A DNA stretch of 15,130 nucleotides from an uncultured Bacilli bacterium (GCA_934101235.1 CAKORH010000005.1:1-15130); one strand, 5' to 3'; shown: positions 1 through 6,364, counted from the stretch's first letter. Translations and numbers: made by a program. Notes: generated from the sequence alone by a model not told the origin.

Positions 1-32
1 TTTATATTCATTTTTATAAAAATGAATATAAA
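1..32. repeat. Perfect 15-bp AT-rich inverted repeat at the window edge
   Basis: Positions 1-15 and 18-32 are exact reverse complements with a two-base centre, so a hairpin with a 4-base loop could form. It may be a terminator, perhaps for a minus-strand or upstream gene beyond the window. No T-run follows it on the plus strand, so a terminator role cannot be confirmed from this side. Confidence 0.45.
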
Positions 33-101
33 TATTATAATGTAAATATCAAAAGATTCAAACTTATCAAACCTAATCAATTTACTACTCAGTATTATAC
101 G

Positions 102-110
102 TGATATAAT
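102..110 (+). promoter_or_regulatory. Extended -10 promoter of the first gene
   Basis: TGATATAAT combines a perfect TATAAT at 105-110 with a TG extension at 102-103. The best -35 candidate (82-87, TTACTA) is weak, which fits an extended -10 promoter. The predicted start of transcription is near 116-118, giving a leader of under 20 bases that carries the ribosome binding site. Confidence 0.55.
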
Positions 111-133
111 ATTTCCTCAAAAGAGGAAATATT
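108..133. promoter_or_regulatory. 11-bp inverted repeat over the -10 element and Shine-Dalgarno
   Basis: AATATTTCCTC (108-118) and GAGGAAATATT (123-133) are perfect reverse complements around an AAAA centre. The left arm overlaps the -10 hexamer and the right arm contains the GAGG Shine-Dalgarno and runs to the base before the ATG. Because transcription probably starts near 116-118, most of the left arm would be missing from the mRNA, so an operator in DNA is more likely than an RNA hairpin. If transcription starts further upstream, the same repeat would hide the ribosome binding site. Confidence 0.45.
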
Positions 134-1075
134 ATGAAAGAAAAAATAAAAAATTTAATATATGAGCAAGTAAGAGATGGTAAATGTTATATTAATGGGA
201 CACCATTTTCTAAATACCAAAAATGTTATCTAAATACAAATGAAAAAATAAGTGGTTATATAAACACTATACATGGTAAAAAAAGAGCATTAACAGTATT
301 AGCGAGTGGAGATCATTTACTCAATTTAATCAATAAAGGAATTAAAGAAATTGATACATTTGATACTAATTTGCTAACAAAATATTATGTTTTTGGTTTA
401 AAATTTGCTATGATTCGTAAATATGATTATAAAGATTATTTAATAACATATAAAAAACTTATAGATAAAAATACATCTTTAGAAGAAATTACGTCAATAT
501 TAAAAGATTTATTAAAATATATGAATAACTTTTATAAAAATTTTTGGGAATATATTATAGAATACAATTATAAAATACAAAAAAATAATATTAATAGTTT
601 AAATCTATTTGAAATGTTATTTATATGTTTTAATAATTTAGAAAAAAACATAAACAATAATTTATATTTAGCAAGTAAAGAAGAATACAAAAAAACTAGA
701 GAATTAATAAAAAGAGCTAAAATAACATTTAAAAATGAAGATGCTTTAATTTTAGATAGATTATACAATGATACATATGATGTATGCATGTTATCTAATA
801 TATTAGATTATTTTGGTAATTTTTATAGAAGAAATAATAAAAACTTTAATTATAAAGAATTGGATGATTATAAAAACAGAATATTAAATTTAATTGACAA
901 AGATGGTATATTATTTTTAAAATATATATTTAATTATGGTGTAAAAGATTGCTATGCAAAAAAAGTATTTATAACTTCTGATATAAGTACTAGTGAATTT
1001 ACAAATGAAACAATAATATCAATTGATAAAGATACAATAAAAGATGGAATGATATTAGTTAAAAAATCAAACTAA
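134..1075 (+). CDS. Putative SAM-binding fold protein, DUF3419-like
   Basis: This 313-residue soluble protein has no signal peptide or membrane segment. Near residues 55-80 it has a hydrophobic strand followed by ASGDHLLNLI, then EIDTFDTN and LLTKYY. This resembles the glycine-loop and acidic-residue pattern of class I SAM-binding proteins, in particular DUF3419-type proteins (BtaA-like aminocarboxypropyl transferases and related uncharacterised proteins). A second fitting motif is YDVCMLSNILDYF near residues 215-227, in the usual place of the post-motif-IV strand. The middle is rich in Asn, Lys and Ile as expected from base composition. The ATG is preceded by GAGG seven bases away. The gene is monocistronic, with its own promoter and a terminator inside its last codons. 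The substrate is unknown, and the family call rests on motif memory only. Confidence 0.5.
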   Translation: MKEKIKNLIYEQVRDGKCYINGTPFSKYQKCYLNTNEKISGYINTIHGKKRALTVLASGDHLLNLINKGIKEIDTFDTNLLTKYYVFGLKFAMIRKYDYKDYLITYKKLIDKNTSLEEITSILKDLLKYMNNFYKNFWEYIIEYNYKIQKNNINSLNLFEMLFICFNNLEKNINNNLYLASKEEYKKTRELIKRAKITFKNEDALILDRLYNDTYDVCMLSNILDYFGNFYRRNNKNFNYKELDDYKNRILNLIDKDGILFLKYIFNYGVKDCYAKKVFITSDISTSEFTNETIISIDKDTIKDGMILVKKSN

Positions 1076-1088
1076 TATCTTTTTTATT
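1051..1088 (+). terminator. Intrinsic terminator inside overlapping convergent genes
   Basis: GATATTAGTT (1051-1060) and AACTAATATC (1070-1079) form a perfect 10-bp stem with a 9-base loop, followed by a T-rich run from 1080. It contains the last codons and stop of the upstream plus-strand gene, and also the last codons of the minus-strand flippase. No T-run follows on the minus strand, so it should act on plus-strand transcripts only. Confidence 0.8.
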
Positions 1089-2350
1089 TTCTTTGCATTT
1101 AAATAAATTATCAAATATATATTTATTATTTCAGATATTAATAATCCATATAAACCTATATGTAATAAACTAAATAAGAATAATGTTAATAATTTTATTA
1201 TTGTAGTTATTATAGTAACAGTCATTGTATACTTAGCATAATTTAATGCTTGTAAAGTACTTGCAAGTGGACCTTCTAAATATAAAAATACAAAGAATGG
1301 ACATAAAAACTTAATATATTCACTTCCACTTGTAGTTTTAAATACAATAAGTAATAACTTATCTGTAAAAATATAAACAAAAGTATTAGATATTAAACCA
1401 ATTAAAAATGATATAATTAATGCTTGTTTTAAACGTTTCTTTACATGTTTTTTATTATCTTTATACTTAGATATTTCAGGTATCAATGAAGTATTTAATG
1501 CAAGAACAAAGAATGATGGAATAGTTAATAAAGATAAAACATATGCATTATATATTCCATATTCAGTTAATATAAAATTATTATCATAACCAACTAACGT
1601 TAAAGTAGCAGTTAAAATAATGGGTTCAAAAAAGTAACCAATATTACCTATTATTCTACTAGATGTAGTAGGTATAGCAATAGACATAATATCTCTAATA
1701 ACTTTTATATCAGGTTTTAAATCATTTAATCTTATAGAAAAATCTTTAGGAGCAAAAAATAAAAATATAATAATAGATATAATTTCTGATAAAATATTAA
1801 ATAATATATACACAGATACAGTAACTATAGTTCCATATTTTAAAATCTTAGGTAAAAATATAACTATTATAATTAACCTAAATATTTGTTCTATAATATT
1901 TGATACTGTATGAGGTAACATTTTTTGTTTACCAAAAAAATAACCTCTTATAATACTAGATAAAGATATGAAAGGTAGAATAAATGCAATAGATATAATA
2001 GGATAATAAGTATCTGGATTTTTAAGTAAAGTATTAGATATATATGGTGCAGTTAGAAATATAATTATAATTAAAAATAAATTAATAAGTAATGAAGCTG
2101 GAATAATAGAAAATAATATCTTTTTACTATTAACTTTATTTTGAGCAATCAAGTTGCTAATAGCAAGAGGTAATCCTAAACTTGCAAGCGTAATTAATAA
2201 TGAATATGTAGGCATGATAATACTATATAAATTAATTTCATTTTGAGAAACTGTTCTAGTAAATATAATCTTTATTATAAAACCTAATAACTTAGTAAAT
2301 AAAGAACCTATCATAAGTATAATTGTTGATTTAACAAATTTATTTTTCAT
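1067..2350 (-). CDS. SpoVB/MurJ-type polysaccharide flippase (MOP superfamily)
   Basis: This 427-residue, almost wholly hydrophobic protein has about twelve predicted membrane segments. The N-terminal region (a KSTIILMIGSLFTKLLGFI stretch, then GLPLAISNLIAQ near residues 59-70) follows the pattern of SpoVB, YtgP and MurJ-like exporters of the multidrug/oligosaccharidyl-lipid/polysaccharide superfamily. Members flip lipid-linked wall precursors or polysaccharide units; SpoVB is linked to the spore cortex. It is shorter than Bacillus SpoVB (about 518 residues), so a distant paralogue is possible. No Shine-Dalgarno lies upstream of the ATG, whereas most genes in this window have one. It ends in TGA and overlaps the convergent gene by 9 bp. 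The superfamily call is firm; the exact substrate is not known. Confidence 0.75.
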   Translation of the reverse strand: MKNKFVKSTIILMIGSLFTKLLGFIIKIIFTRTVSQNEINLYSIIMPTYSLLITLASLGLPLAISNLIAQNKVNSKKILFSIIPASLLINLFLIIIIFLTAPYISNTLLKNPDTYYPIISIAFILPFISLSSIIRGYFFGKQKMLPHTVSNIIEQIFRLIIIVIFLPKILKYGTIVTVSVYILFNILSEIISIIIFLFFAPKDFSIRLNDLKPDIKVIRDIMSIAIPTTSSRIIGNIGYFFEPIILTATLTLVGYDNNFILTEYGIYNAYVLSLLTIPSFFVLALNTSLIPEISKYKDNKKHVKKRLKQALIISFLIGLISNTFVYIFTDKLLLIVFKTTSGSEYIKFLCPFFVFLYLEGPLASTLQALNYAKYTMTVTIITTIIKLLTLFLFSLLHIGLYGLLISEIINIYLIIYLNAKKIKKILV

Positions 2351-2373
2351 ATTTAAATATATGATTTAAATAT
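2351..2373. repeat. Tandem ATTTAAATAT repeat in a divergent promoter region
   Basis: ATTTAAATAT occurs at 2351-2360 and again at 2364-2373, separated by ATG. Each copy contains the 8-bp palindrome ATTTAAAT. The pair fills the 60-bp gap between the flippase start and the divergent isomerase promoter. It may be a regulator site or simply AT-rich sequence. Confidence 0.3.
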
Positions 2374-2393
2374 TATTTTAAAACTGATATAAT
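2365..2393 (+). promoter_or_regulatory. Promoter of the RpiB-like isomerase gene
   Basis: A -35 candidate TTTAAA (2365-2370) is 17 bp from TATAAT (2388-2393), which also has the TG extension (TGATATAAT from 2385). Transcription should start near 2400, so the leader would be little more than the GGTGAT ribosome binding site. Confidence 0.65.
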
Positions 2394-2410
2394 ATTGATG
2401 GTGATAGAAT

Positions 2411-3049
2411 ATGAAAATAGGTTTAATAACAGAAAATAGTCAATGTACTAAAAATAATATTATTTATGAAAGTTTAAAGAATGCTGTTGATTATGAAATA
2501 ATTAATTTTGGAATGTTAGAAAATGATAACGAATTAACTTATGTACAAGCAGGACTTTTATCTGCAATATTACTAAATAGTAAATGTGTAGATTTTATAG
2601 TTACTGGATGTGGTACTGGTATAGGTGCCATGATGAGTTTGAATTCATATCCAAATGTAACATGCGGTTTAGCAGAAAATGATGTAGATGCCTATTTATT
2701 TAATAGAATAAATGCTGGTAATGCTATAAGTATTCCATATGCTAAAGGCTTTGGATGGGGTAGTGAATTAAATTTAGTTAATATTTTTGTAAAATTATTT
2801 AGTGATGGTTTTGGTAGTGGTTATCCAAAAGAAAGATATGAAAGTGAATCTAAAAATAGAAAATTATTAAATGAAATTAAAAATGTAACTCATAAAAGTA
2901 TGATGGATATTTTAACTAGTATAGATCAAGAATTTTTGTATAATACTATTAATAGAAAACAATTTATAGATTATTTTTTTGAACATAGTAAAGATAAAGA
3001 AATAACTGAATATTTAAAAAATGTATTAAATACTAAAAAAAGTGATTAA
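2411..3049 (+). CDS. RpiB/LacA/LacB family sugar-phosphate isomerase, long form
   Basis: This 212-residue cytoplasmic protein carries GCGTGIG at residues 66-72, with Cys67 in the position of the catalytic base of ribose-5-phosphate isomerase B and its relatives. The stretch NRINAGNAISI (98-108) is the equivalent of the second conserved block. It is longer than classical RpiB (about 150 residues), with an extra conserved region around GFGWGSELNL and GYPKER and a helical C-terminus. This long form includes enzymes such as the hexuronate ketol-isomerase DhuI of streptococci, so the substrate may not be ribose 5-phosphate. No sugar-utilisation genes are adjacent to decide. The start is supported by GGTGAT five bases upstream. 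No terminator follows, so transcripts may continue into hup. Confidence 0.75.
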   Translation: MKIGLITENSQCTKNNIIYESLKNAVDYEIINFGMLENDNELTYVQAGLLSAILLNSKCVDFIVTGCGTGIGAMMSLNSYPNVTCGLAENDVDAYLFNRINAGNAISIPYAKGFGWGSELNLVNIFVKLFSDGFGSGYPKERYESESKNRKLLNEIKNVTHKSMMDILTSIDQEFLYNTINRKQFIDYFFEHSKDKEITEYLKNVLNTKKSD

Positions 3050-3054
3050 ATGTA

Positions 3055-3081
3055 TTGCAAAAGATAAAATTATTTGATAAT
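3055..3081 (+). promoter_or_regulatory. Tentative hup promoter
   Basis: TTGCAA (3055-3060) and GATAAT (3076-3081) are each close to consensus, but the 15-bp spacing is short. HU is usually made in large amounts, so a promoter here is expected. Confidence 0.4.
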
Positions 3082-3090
3082 CTTAATATG

Positions 3091-3105
3091 TAGGGTAAAG
3101 CCCTA
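3091..3105 (+). promoter_or_regulatory. Small G+C hairpin in the hup leader
   Basis: TAGGG (3091-3095) pairs with CCCTA (3101-3105) around a 5-base loop. It would sit close to the 5' end of an mRNA from the proposed promoter, about 20 bases before the Shine-Dalgarno. It could stabilise the transcript; no terminator-like T-run follows. Confidence 0.4.
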
Positions 3106-3137
3106 AATAATACAGTAGAAAATGGGAGGAAATTTAA

Positions 3138-3410
3138 ATGTCAAAAACTGAATTAGTTGAATTCATTGCTGCAGAAGCTGGATTAACAAAAGCTGATGCT
3201 ACAAGAGCTTTAGATGCTACTTTAGCTGGAATTCAAAAAGGATTAAAAGAAGATGGAAAGGTTGCTTTAGTTGGTTTCGGTACTTTCAGTGCTAAAACAA
3301 GAGCTGCTAGAGATGGAATTAATCCATTAACAAAAGAACCTTTACATATTGATGCTAAAGTTGTTGCTTCATTTAAAGCAGGAAGCAAATTAAAAGACGC
3401 TTTAAATTAA
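3138..3410 (+). CDS. hup: DNA-binding protein HU
   Basis: This 90-residue protein matches the HU/IHF family in length and layout. It has an N-terminal helical dimerisation part (1-40), the GFGTF turn at 46-50, the DNA-contacting arm with RDGINPLTKEPLHI at 58-71 containing the intercalating Pro63, and FKAGSKLK near the C-terminus. HU dimers bend and compact DNA. The arm normally reads NPQTG, and here it is NPLTK. The start is preceded by a very strong GGGAGGA seven bases upstream. Its codons are richer in G and C than those of its neighbours, as expected for a highly expressed gene. A terminator follows directly. Confidence 0.96.
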   Translation: MSKTELVEFIAAEAGLTKADATRALDATLAGIQKGLKEDGKVALVGFGTFSAKTRAARDGINPLTKEPLHIDAKVVASFKAGSKLKDALN

Positions 3411-3419
3411 TCTTATAAG

Positions 3420-3449
3420 AAGTGAATATAAAAATTCACTTTTTATTTT
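3420..3449 (+). terminator. Intrinsic terminator of hup
   Basis: AAGTGAAT (3420-3427) pairs with ATTCACTT (3434-3441) around a 6-base loop, followed by a T-rich tract. Confidence 0.85.
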
Positions 3450-3469
3450 ACACTTTTTTATATTTTATC

Positions 3470-3498
3470 TTGATATTGACAAATTTATATATTATAAT
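3470..3498 (+). promoter_or_regulatory. Consensus promoter of the Lys/Glu-rich membrane protein gene
   Basis: TTGATA (3470-3475) and TATAAT (3493-3498) are separated by exactly 17 bp. A TTGACA at 3476-3481 directly follows the -35 but has no well-spaced -10. Transcription should start near 3505, leaving a leader of about 20 bases. Confidence 0.75.
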
Positions 3499-3524
3499 TT
3501 ACTTATAATAAAGAGGTGGCTAAA

Positions 3525-4448
3525 ATGATAACAATGTTAAGTTTTTTTGATAAATTATATAGTGATACTGATACTTTAAGAACAGTTTACATAGTCGGTG
3601 CAATATTACTATTTATATTTATAATCTTACTAATTGTAAGTATTAGAAAACCAGACAAAAAGAAAAGTAAAATTATAGAAGAACCAAAAATTGATGAAGA
3701 TAATAAAACAGAAATAAAAGAGCCTAAAGAAGAGAATACAAAAGTAATTAATGAGTCTGTTACAAAAGAAGATGACATTAAAAAAGAACCAGAGCCAAAA
3801 ATTGAAGAAGAGAAAGAAGAAATTATTTCATTAAATAAGGCTTTAGATACCGCATTAAAAATAGAAAAGAATGACGAAAATTCTAAAGAAGAAAAACAAG
3901 AAGAAACTAAAGATGAAGAAAAAAAGGTAGATAAAGTAACTGAACTAAGTAGTGAAATACCAGATGTAGATGACTTTGTAGATAATGTTGTTAAAAAAAC
4001 ATATGAAAAGAACGAACAATTTTCTTCAGTATATGTTGGTGATAATACTTCTACTATAAAATTAGATAAAGTATTAGATAATATGAATGTAGACGATAAT
4101 ATTAAAGAAGATATTGTCCCAGAAGAAGAAAAAACAAAAGAACCAGTAAAAAACATTTCTCTTGATAATTTAGAAGAAAATTTAAATAAAGTCGAAGAAA
4201 ATAAAAAAGAAGAAATAGAAATGCCTTCAATTATAAAAAATGATGGTGATGAATCACATAAAGAAGAAAAAGTTAAAGAAAACAAATTAGAAGATTTAAA
4301 AGCATCATTAAATAAAAAAAGAGAAGAAACAGAAAAAAAAGAAGAAGATTTAAAAAGTAAATTAGATGCATTAAAACAAGAAACTAAGAAAGATGAAGTT
4401 ATGAAACCAGAAGATTTACTTAATAAATTAAATTCATTAAAGAAATAA
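3525..4448 (+). CDS. Single-pass membrane protein with long Lys/Glu-rich cytoplasmic region, function unknown
   Basis: From the ATG at 3525 the protein has 307 residues. A GTG nine bases earlier lies within the Shine-Dalgarno (AGAGGTGG) and is not the start. Residues about 17-41 form one strongly hydrophobic segment followed by a basic stop-transfer patch (RKPDKKKSK), so the rest should lie in the cytoplasm. Residues 45-290 are extremely rich in Glu, Lys and Asp, largely disordered or helical, with heptad-like patterns near the end (LEDLKASLNKK, DLKSKLDALKQ). The C-terminus closes with PEDLLNKLNSLKK. A membrane anchor plus a charged linker and a short C-terminal helix recalls division or scaffold proteins such as ZipA-like anchors, but no known domain is visible. 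It has its own consensus promoter and terminator. I do not recognise the family. Confidence 0.8.
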   Translation: MITMLSFFDKLYSDTDTLRTVYIVGAILLFIFIILLIVSIRKPDKKKSKIIEEPKIDEDNKTEIKEPKEENTKVINESVTKEDDIKKEPEPKIEEEKEEIISLNKALDTALKIEKNDENSKEEKQEETKDEEKKVDKVTELSSEIPDVDDFVDNVVKKTYEKNEQFSSVYVGDNTSTIKLDKVLDNMNVDDNIKEDIVPEEEKTKEPVKNISLDNLEENLNKVEENKKEEIEMPSIIKNDGDESHKEEKVKENKLEDLKASLNKKREETEKKEEDLKSKLDALKQETKKDEVMKPEDLLNKLNSLKK

Positions 4449-4480
4449 TATAGCAAAAATGCTATATTTTTTTATATTTT
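4447..4480 (+). terminator. Intrinsic terminator of the membrane protein gene
   Basis: AATATAGCA (4447-4455) pairs with TGCTATATT (4460-4468) around an AAAA loop, followed by a long T-rich run. The stem begins inside the stop codon. Confidence 0.88.
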
Positions 4481-4482
4481 TA

Positions 4483-4511
4483 TTGCATACCATATATTTT
4501 TATGGTACAAT
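4483..4511 (+). promoter_or_regulatory. Promoter of rplS
   Basis: TTGCAT (4483-4488) and TACAAT (4506-4511) are spaced by 17 bp, with a TG extension at 4503-4504. The spacer holds an inverted repeat, ACCATA (4489-4494) against TATGGT (4501-4506), which could be a regulator site. Transcription should start near 4518. Confidence 0.7.
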
Positions 4512-4517
4512 TGAAAT

Positions 4518-4590
4518 GCTTTTGAAAAAGAGCGTAATCCGCTGAAATATTATTTCAAGATTAGAATAAATAAAAATAATAGAGAAAGGA
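4518..4590 (+). promoter_or_regulatory. Structured rplS leader, possible L19 autoregulatory element
   Basis: Two alternative folds are visible in the 80-base leader. AGCG (4531-4534) can pair with CGCT (4540-4543). Alternatively TAATC (4535-4539) pairs with GATTA (4559-4563) enclosing the TGAAAT/ATTTCA hairpin (4543-4548 with 4552-4557). The two share bases and are mutually exclusive. Firmicutes are known to carry an L19 leader that lets the protein repress its own mRNA, and the position fits. I cannot confirm a match to that family's consensus. Confidence 0.45.
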
Positions 4591-4598
4591 TATGTGTT

Positions 4599-4940
4599 AT
4601 GAATAATTTAATTGAAAAAATTAATAAAGAACAAATAAGAACTGATATTCCTGAATTTAGAGTTGGAGATACTGTAAAAGTTGGAGTTAGAATTACTGAA
4701 GGTAAGAAAGAAAGAGTTCAATATTTTGAAGGTATCGTATTTAATATTACTGGTGGATCTGTTTCTAAAACATTTACTGTAAGAAGAAAATCTGGATCTG
4801 TTGGTGTAGAAAGAATTTTTCCTGTTAACAGTCCTGCAATCGAAAGTATTACAGTTGTTAAAAAAGGTAAAGTTAGACGTGCTAAATTAACATTCTTAAG
4901 AGGAATGAAAAAGGATTATAAAACTAAAGAAAGAAACTAA
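4599..4940 (+). CDS. rplS: 50S ribosomal protein L19
   Basis: This 113-residue protein is the usual length for L19, a component of the large subunit at the interface with the 30S subunit. Diagnostic stretches are GDTVKVGVRITEG near residues 23-35, the FEGIV block near 43-47, FTVRRKSGSVGVERIFP near 58-74, and a C-terminal KVRRAKLTFLRG. The start follows GAAAGGA with about eight bases of spacing. It stands alone between its own promoter and terminator rather than in the trmD operon common in other Bacilli. Confidence 0.97.
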   Translation: MNNLIEKINKEQIRTDIPEFRVGDTVKVGVRITEGKKERVQYFEGIVFNITGGSVSKTFTVRRKSGSVGVERIFPVNSPAIESITVVKKGKVRRAKLTFLRGMKKDYKTKERN

Positions 4941-4952
4941 TCTTTCTTTTTT
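4926..4952 (+). terminator. Intrinsic terminator of rplS
   Basis: AAAGAAAGA (4926-4934) pairs with TCTTTCTTT (4941-4949) around a 6-base loop and runs into T residues. The stem begins in the last codons and the loop contains the stop codon. Confidence 0.75.
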
Positions 4953-4960
4953 GTTTTAGA

Positions 4961-4989
4961 TTGATTTTTAATAATCTATAAATTATAAT
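4961..4989 (+). promoter_or_regulatory. Promoter of the PfkB-like gene
   Basis: TTGATT (4961-4966) is 17 bp from a perfect TATAAT (4984-4989). A TAGATT/AATCTA inverted repeat (4957-4962 and 4973-4978) covers the -35. Predicted transcription start is near 4996. Confidence 0.7.
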
Positions 4990-5013
4990 ATTATTATGAT
5001 AGGAAGATGTTAA

Positions 5014-6078
5014 ATGAAAGTATTAGTAATAACAAAAGCAGTGTATGATTATATAATACCATTAGTAGAGTATCCTAAAGATGGTGATACTTTCTATATT
5101 AATGAAGCAATTAATTCAATTTCAAATGTTGGTAGTTTGTCTGCAATAGCATTAGGAAAATACGGAGTAGATGTAAATGTTACAAGTATTATTGGAGAAG
5201 ATGAAGTTGCAAAAAAAATAAAAGAAATATTTAAAAATTATCAAGTAAAAACTGATTATGTAGAAACAAATTATCAAGAAAAAACTAGTGTCAGCTATAA
5301 AATATATAATTCTAAGACTAATAGATTTACTAATATTAATGAAATTGGTTCAAAAAGTGGATTAACAAAATTTAAATATGAATTTATACCAGACGTTGTA
5401 ATAATGGATGATAAAGATAATGATGCTAATTTAGCAGCATTAAACAACTATCCAGAAGCATTATTTATTTACATAGCAAATAAATTTAATAGAGAATCAA
5501 ATACATATTTAAATAAATGTAAATATGTAATATCAAATTTAGAATTTGCATCTACTGCTACAGGTGTAGTAAATGGACTTAATAAAGCTAAAAATATAGT
5601 TGCATTATTTCAAAAATTCGTAGATTTATATAATAGTAATTTAATTATAAAATTAGATAATTTTGATATATTATATTGCATAAATGATGAAGTAAGATTA
5701 ATAAAAAATATAAATAAAACTATAACAAACAAAGACAATGTTTATATTTCTGTTTTAATATATTTCTTAACTTTAAATTATGATATAGAAACATCGATAA
5801 AATTAACTAATAAAGTTATGTTAAATAGCCCTAGTGAATTAGACTTTATAAAAGACATTCCTGACTATAACTTTATAACTACTGCAATAAATGATTTAAA
5901 TGCTGTAACTGGAAAAGTACCTAATCAAGCAAATATAAATAATAATGAAGTAGTAAATAATAATGAACAAAGTGTAATAGAAGAATTTAATTTAAATAAC
6001 AATATGAATAATGCACCATCAAATAATGAAATAACTAAAGAAGCTAATAACAATGGGGTTAATAATGGAAGTGTTTAA
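5014..6078 (+). CDS. PfkB/ribokinase-fold protein with degenerate active site and Asn-rich tail
   Basis: This 354-residue soluble protein resembles the PfkB sugar-kinase family in its N-terminal half. The stretch NVGSLSAIALGKYGVDVNVT followed by SIIGEDEVAKKIKEIF (about residues 38-70) corresponds to the family's first signature and its neighbouring helix. The second signature, which holds the catalytic Asp in a GAGD loop, should lie near residues 235-250. Instead TNKDNVYISVLIYFL appears there, with the helix conserved but the Gly-Ala-Gly-Asp loop gone. This suggests a protein that no longer phosphorylates sugars. Residues from about 300 form an Asn-rich low-complexity tail. The start follows AGGAAG seven bases upstream. 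It overlaps the Smr gene by 14 bp, so the two are translationally linked. It may be a regulatory or scaffolding relative of PfkB kinases. Confidence 0.65.
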   Translation: MKVLVITKAVYDYIIPLVEYPKDGDTFYINEAINSISNVGSLSAIALGKYGVDVNVTSIIGEDEVAKKIKEIFKNYQVKTDYVETNYQEKTSVSYKIYNSKTNRFTNINEIGSKSGLTKFKYEFIPDVVIMDDKDNDANLAALNNYPEALFIYIANKFNRESNTYLNKCKYVISNLEFASTATGVVNGLNKAKNIVALFQKFVDLYNSNLIIKLDNFDILYCINDEVRLIKNINKTITNKDNVYISVLIYFLTLNYDIETSIKLTNKVMLNSPSELDFIKDIPDYNFITTAINDLNAVTGKVPNQANINNNEVVNNNEQSVIEEFNLNNNMNNAPSNNEITKEANNNGVNNGSV

Positions 6079-6325
6079 CCCTTTTTTAGATATTTTACCT
6101 AAAATTGATGTACATGGATATAATAGAGATATGATGCCTTATGTATTAGAAACTTTTATAAATGATAATCTAAAATTAAATAATAAGAAAATAGTTATTA
6201 TACATGGAAAAGGAAATGGAATATTAAAAGATGAAATACACCATATTCTAAAAAAAGATAAAAGAGTAGAAAAATATTATTTAGATGGTTTTAATACTGG
6301 ATGTACAGTAATTGAATTAAAATAA
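6065..6325 (+). CDS. Stand-alone Smr-domain protein
   Basis: The 86-residue product from ATG 6065 is essentially one Smr (small MutS-related) domain. IDVHGY near residues 13-18 matches the DxHG motif, IIHGKGNGILK near 47-57 matches the HGxGxG motif, and GCTVIEL closes the fold. Smr domains bind or nick nucleic acids. In MutS2 and related proteins they act on DNA or on collided ribosomes and mRNA. A second in-frame ATG at 6053 is possible, but GGGG six bases upstream favours 6065. It overlaps the end of the PfkB-like gene, and the next gene is the ribosome-assembly GTPase Obg. Confidence 0.8.
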   Translation: MEVFNPFLDILPKIDVHGYNRDMMPYVLETFINDNLKLNNKKIVIIHGKGNGILKDEIHHILKKDKRVEKYYLDGFNTGCTVIELK

Positions 6326-6340
6326 TATATATGATAAAAT
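6312..6340 (+). promoter_or_regulatory. Promoter of obg
   Basis: TTGAAT (6312-6317), inside the end of the Smr gene, is 17 bp from TAAAAT (6335-6340), which has a TG extension at 6332-6333. No terminator separates the Smr gene from obg, so read-through is also likely. Confidence 0.6.
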
Positions 6341-6364
6341 ACACTTTCGAAAGGAGTTTTTTAT

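Noticed and set aside
3516..3524. GTG as the start of the Lys/Glu-rich membrane protein
   Set aside because: The GTG is part of the AGAGGTGG Shine-Dalgarno, which is correctly spaced for the ATG at 3525.
3587..4456. Long Ser/Phe-rich minus-strand open frame opposite the membrane protein gene
   Set aside because: It is the mirror of Lys/Glu-rich codons (GAA, AAA give TTC, TTT), has no ribosome binding site and matches no family.
5945..6060. Asn-codon repeats in the tail of the PfkB-like gene as a tandem repeat array
   Set aside because: The repeats are irregular AAT/AAC runs without a fixed period and are explained by a low-complexity Asn-rich tail.
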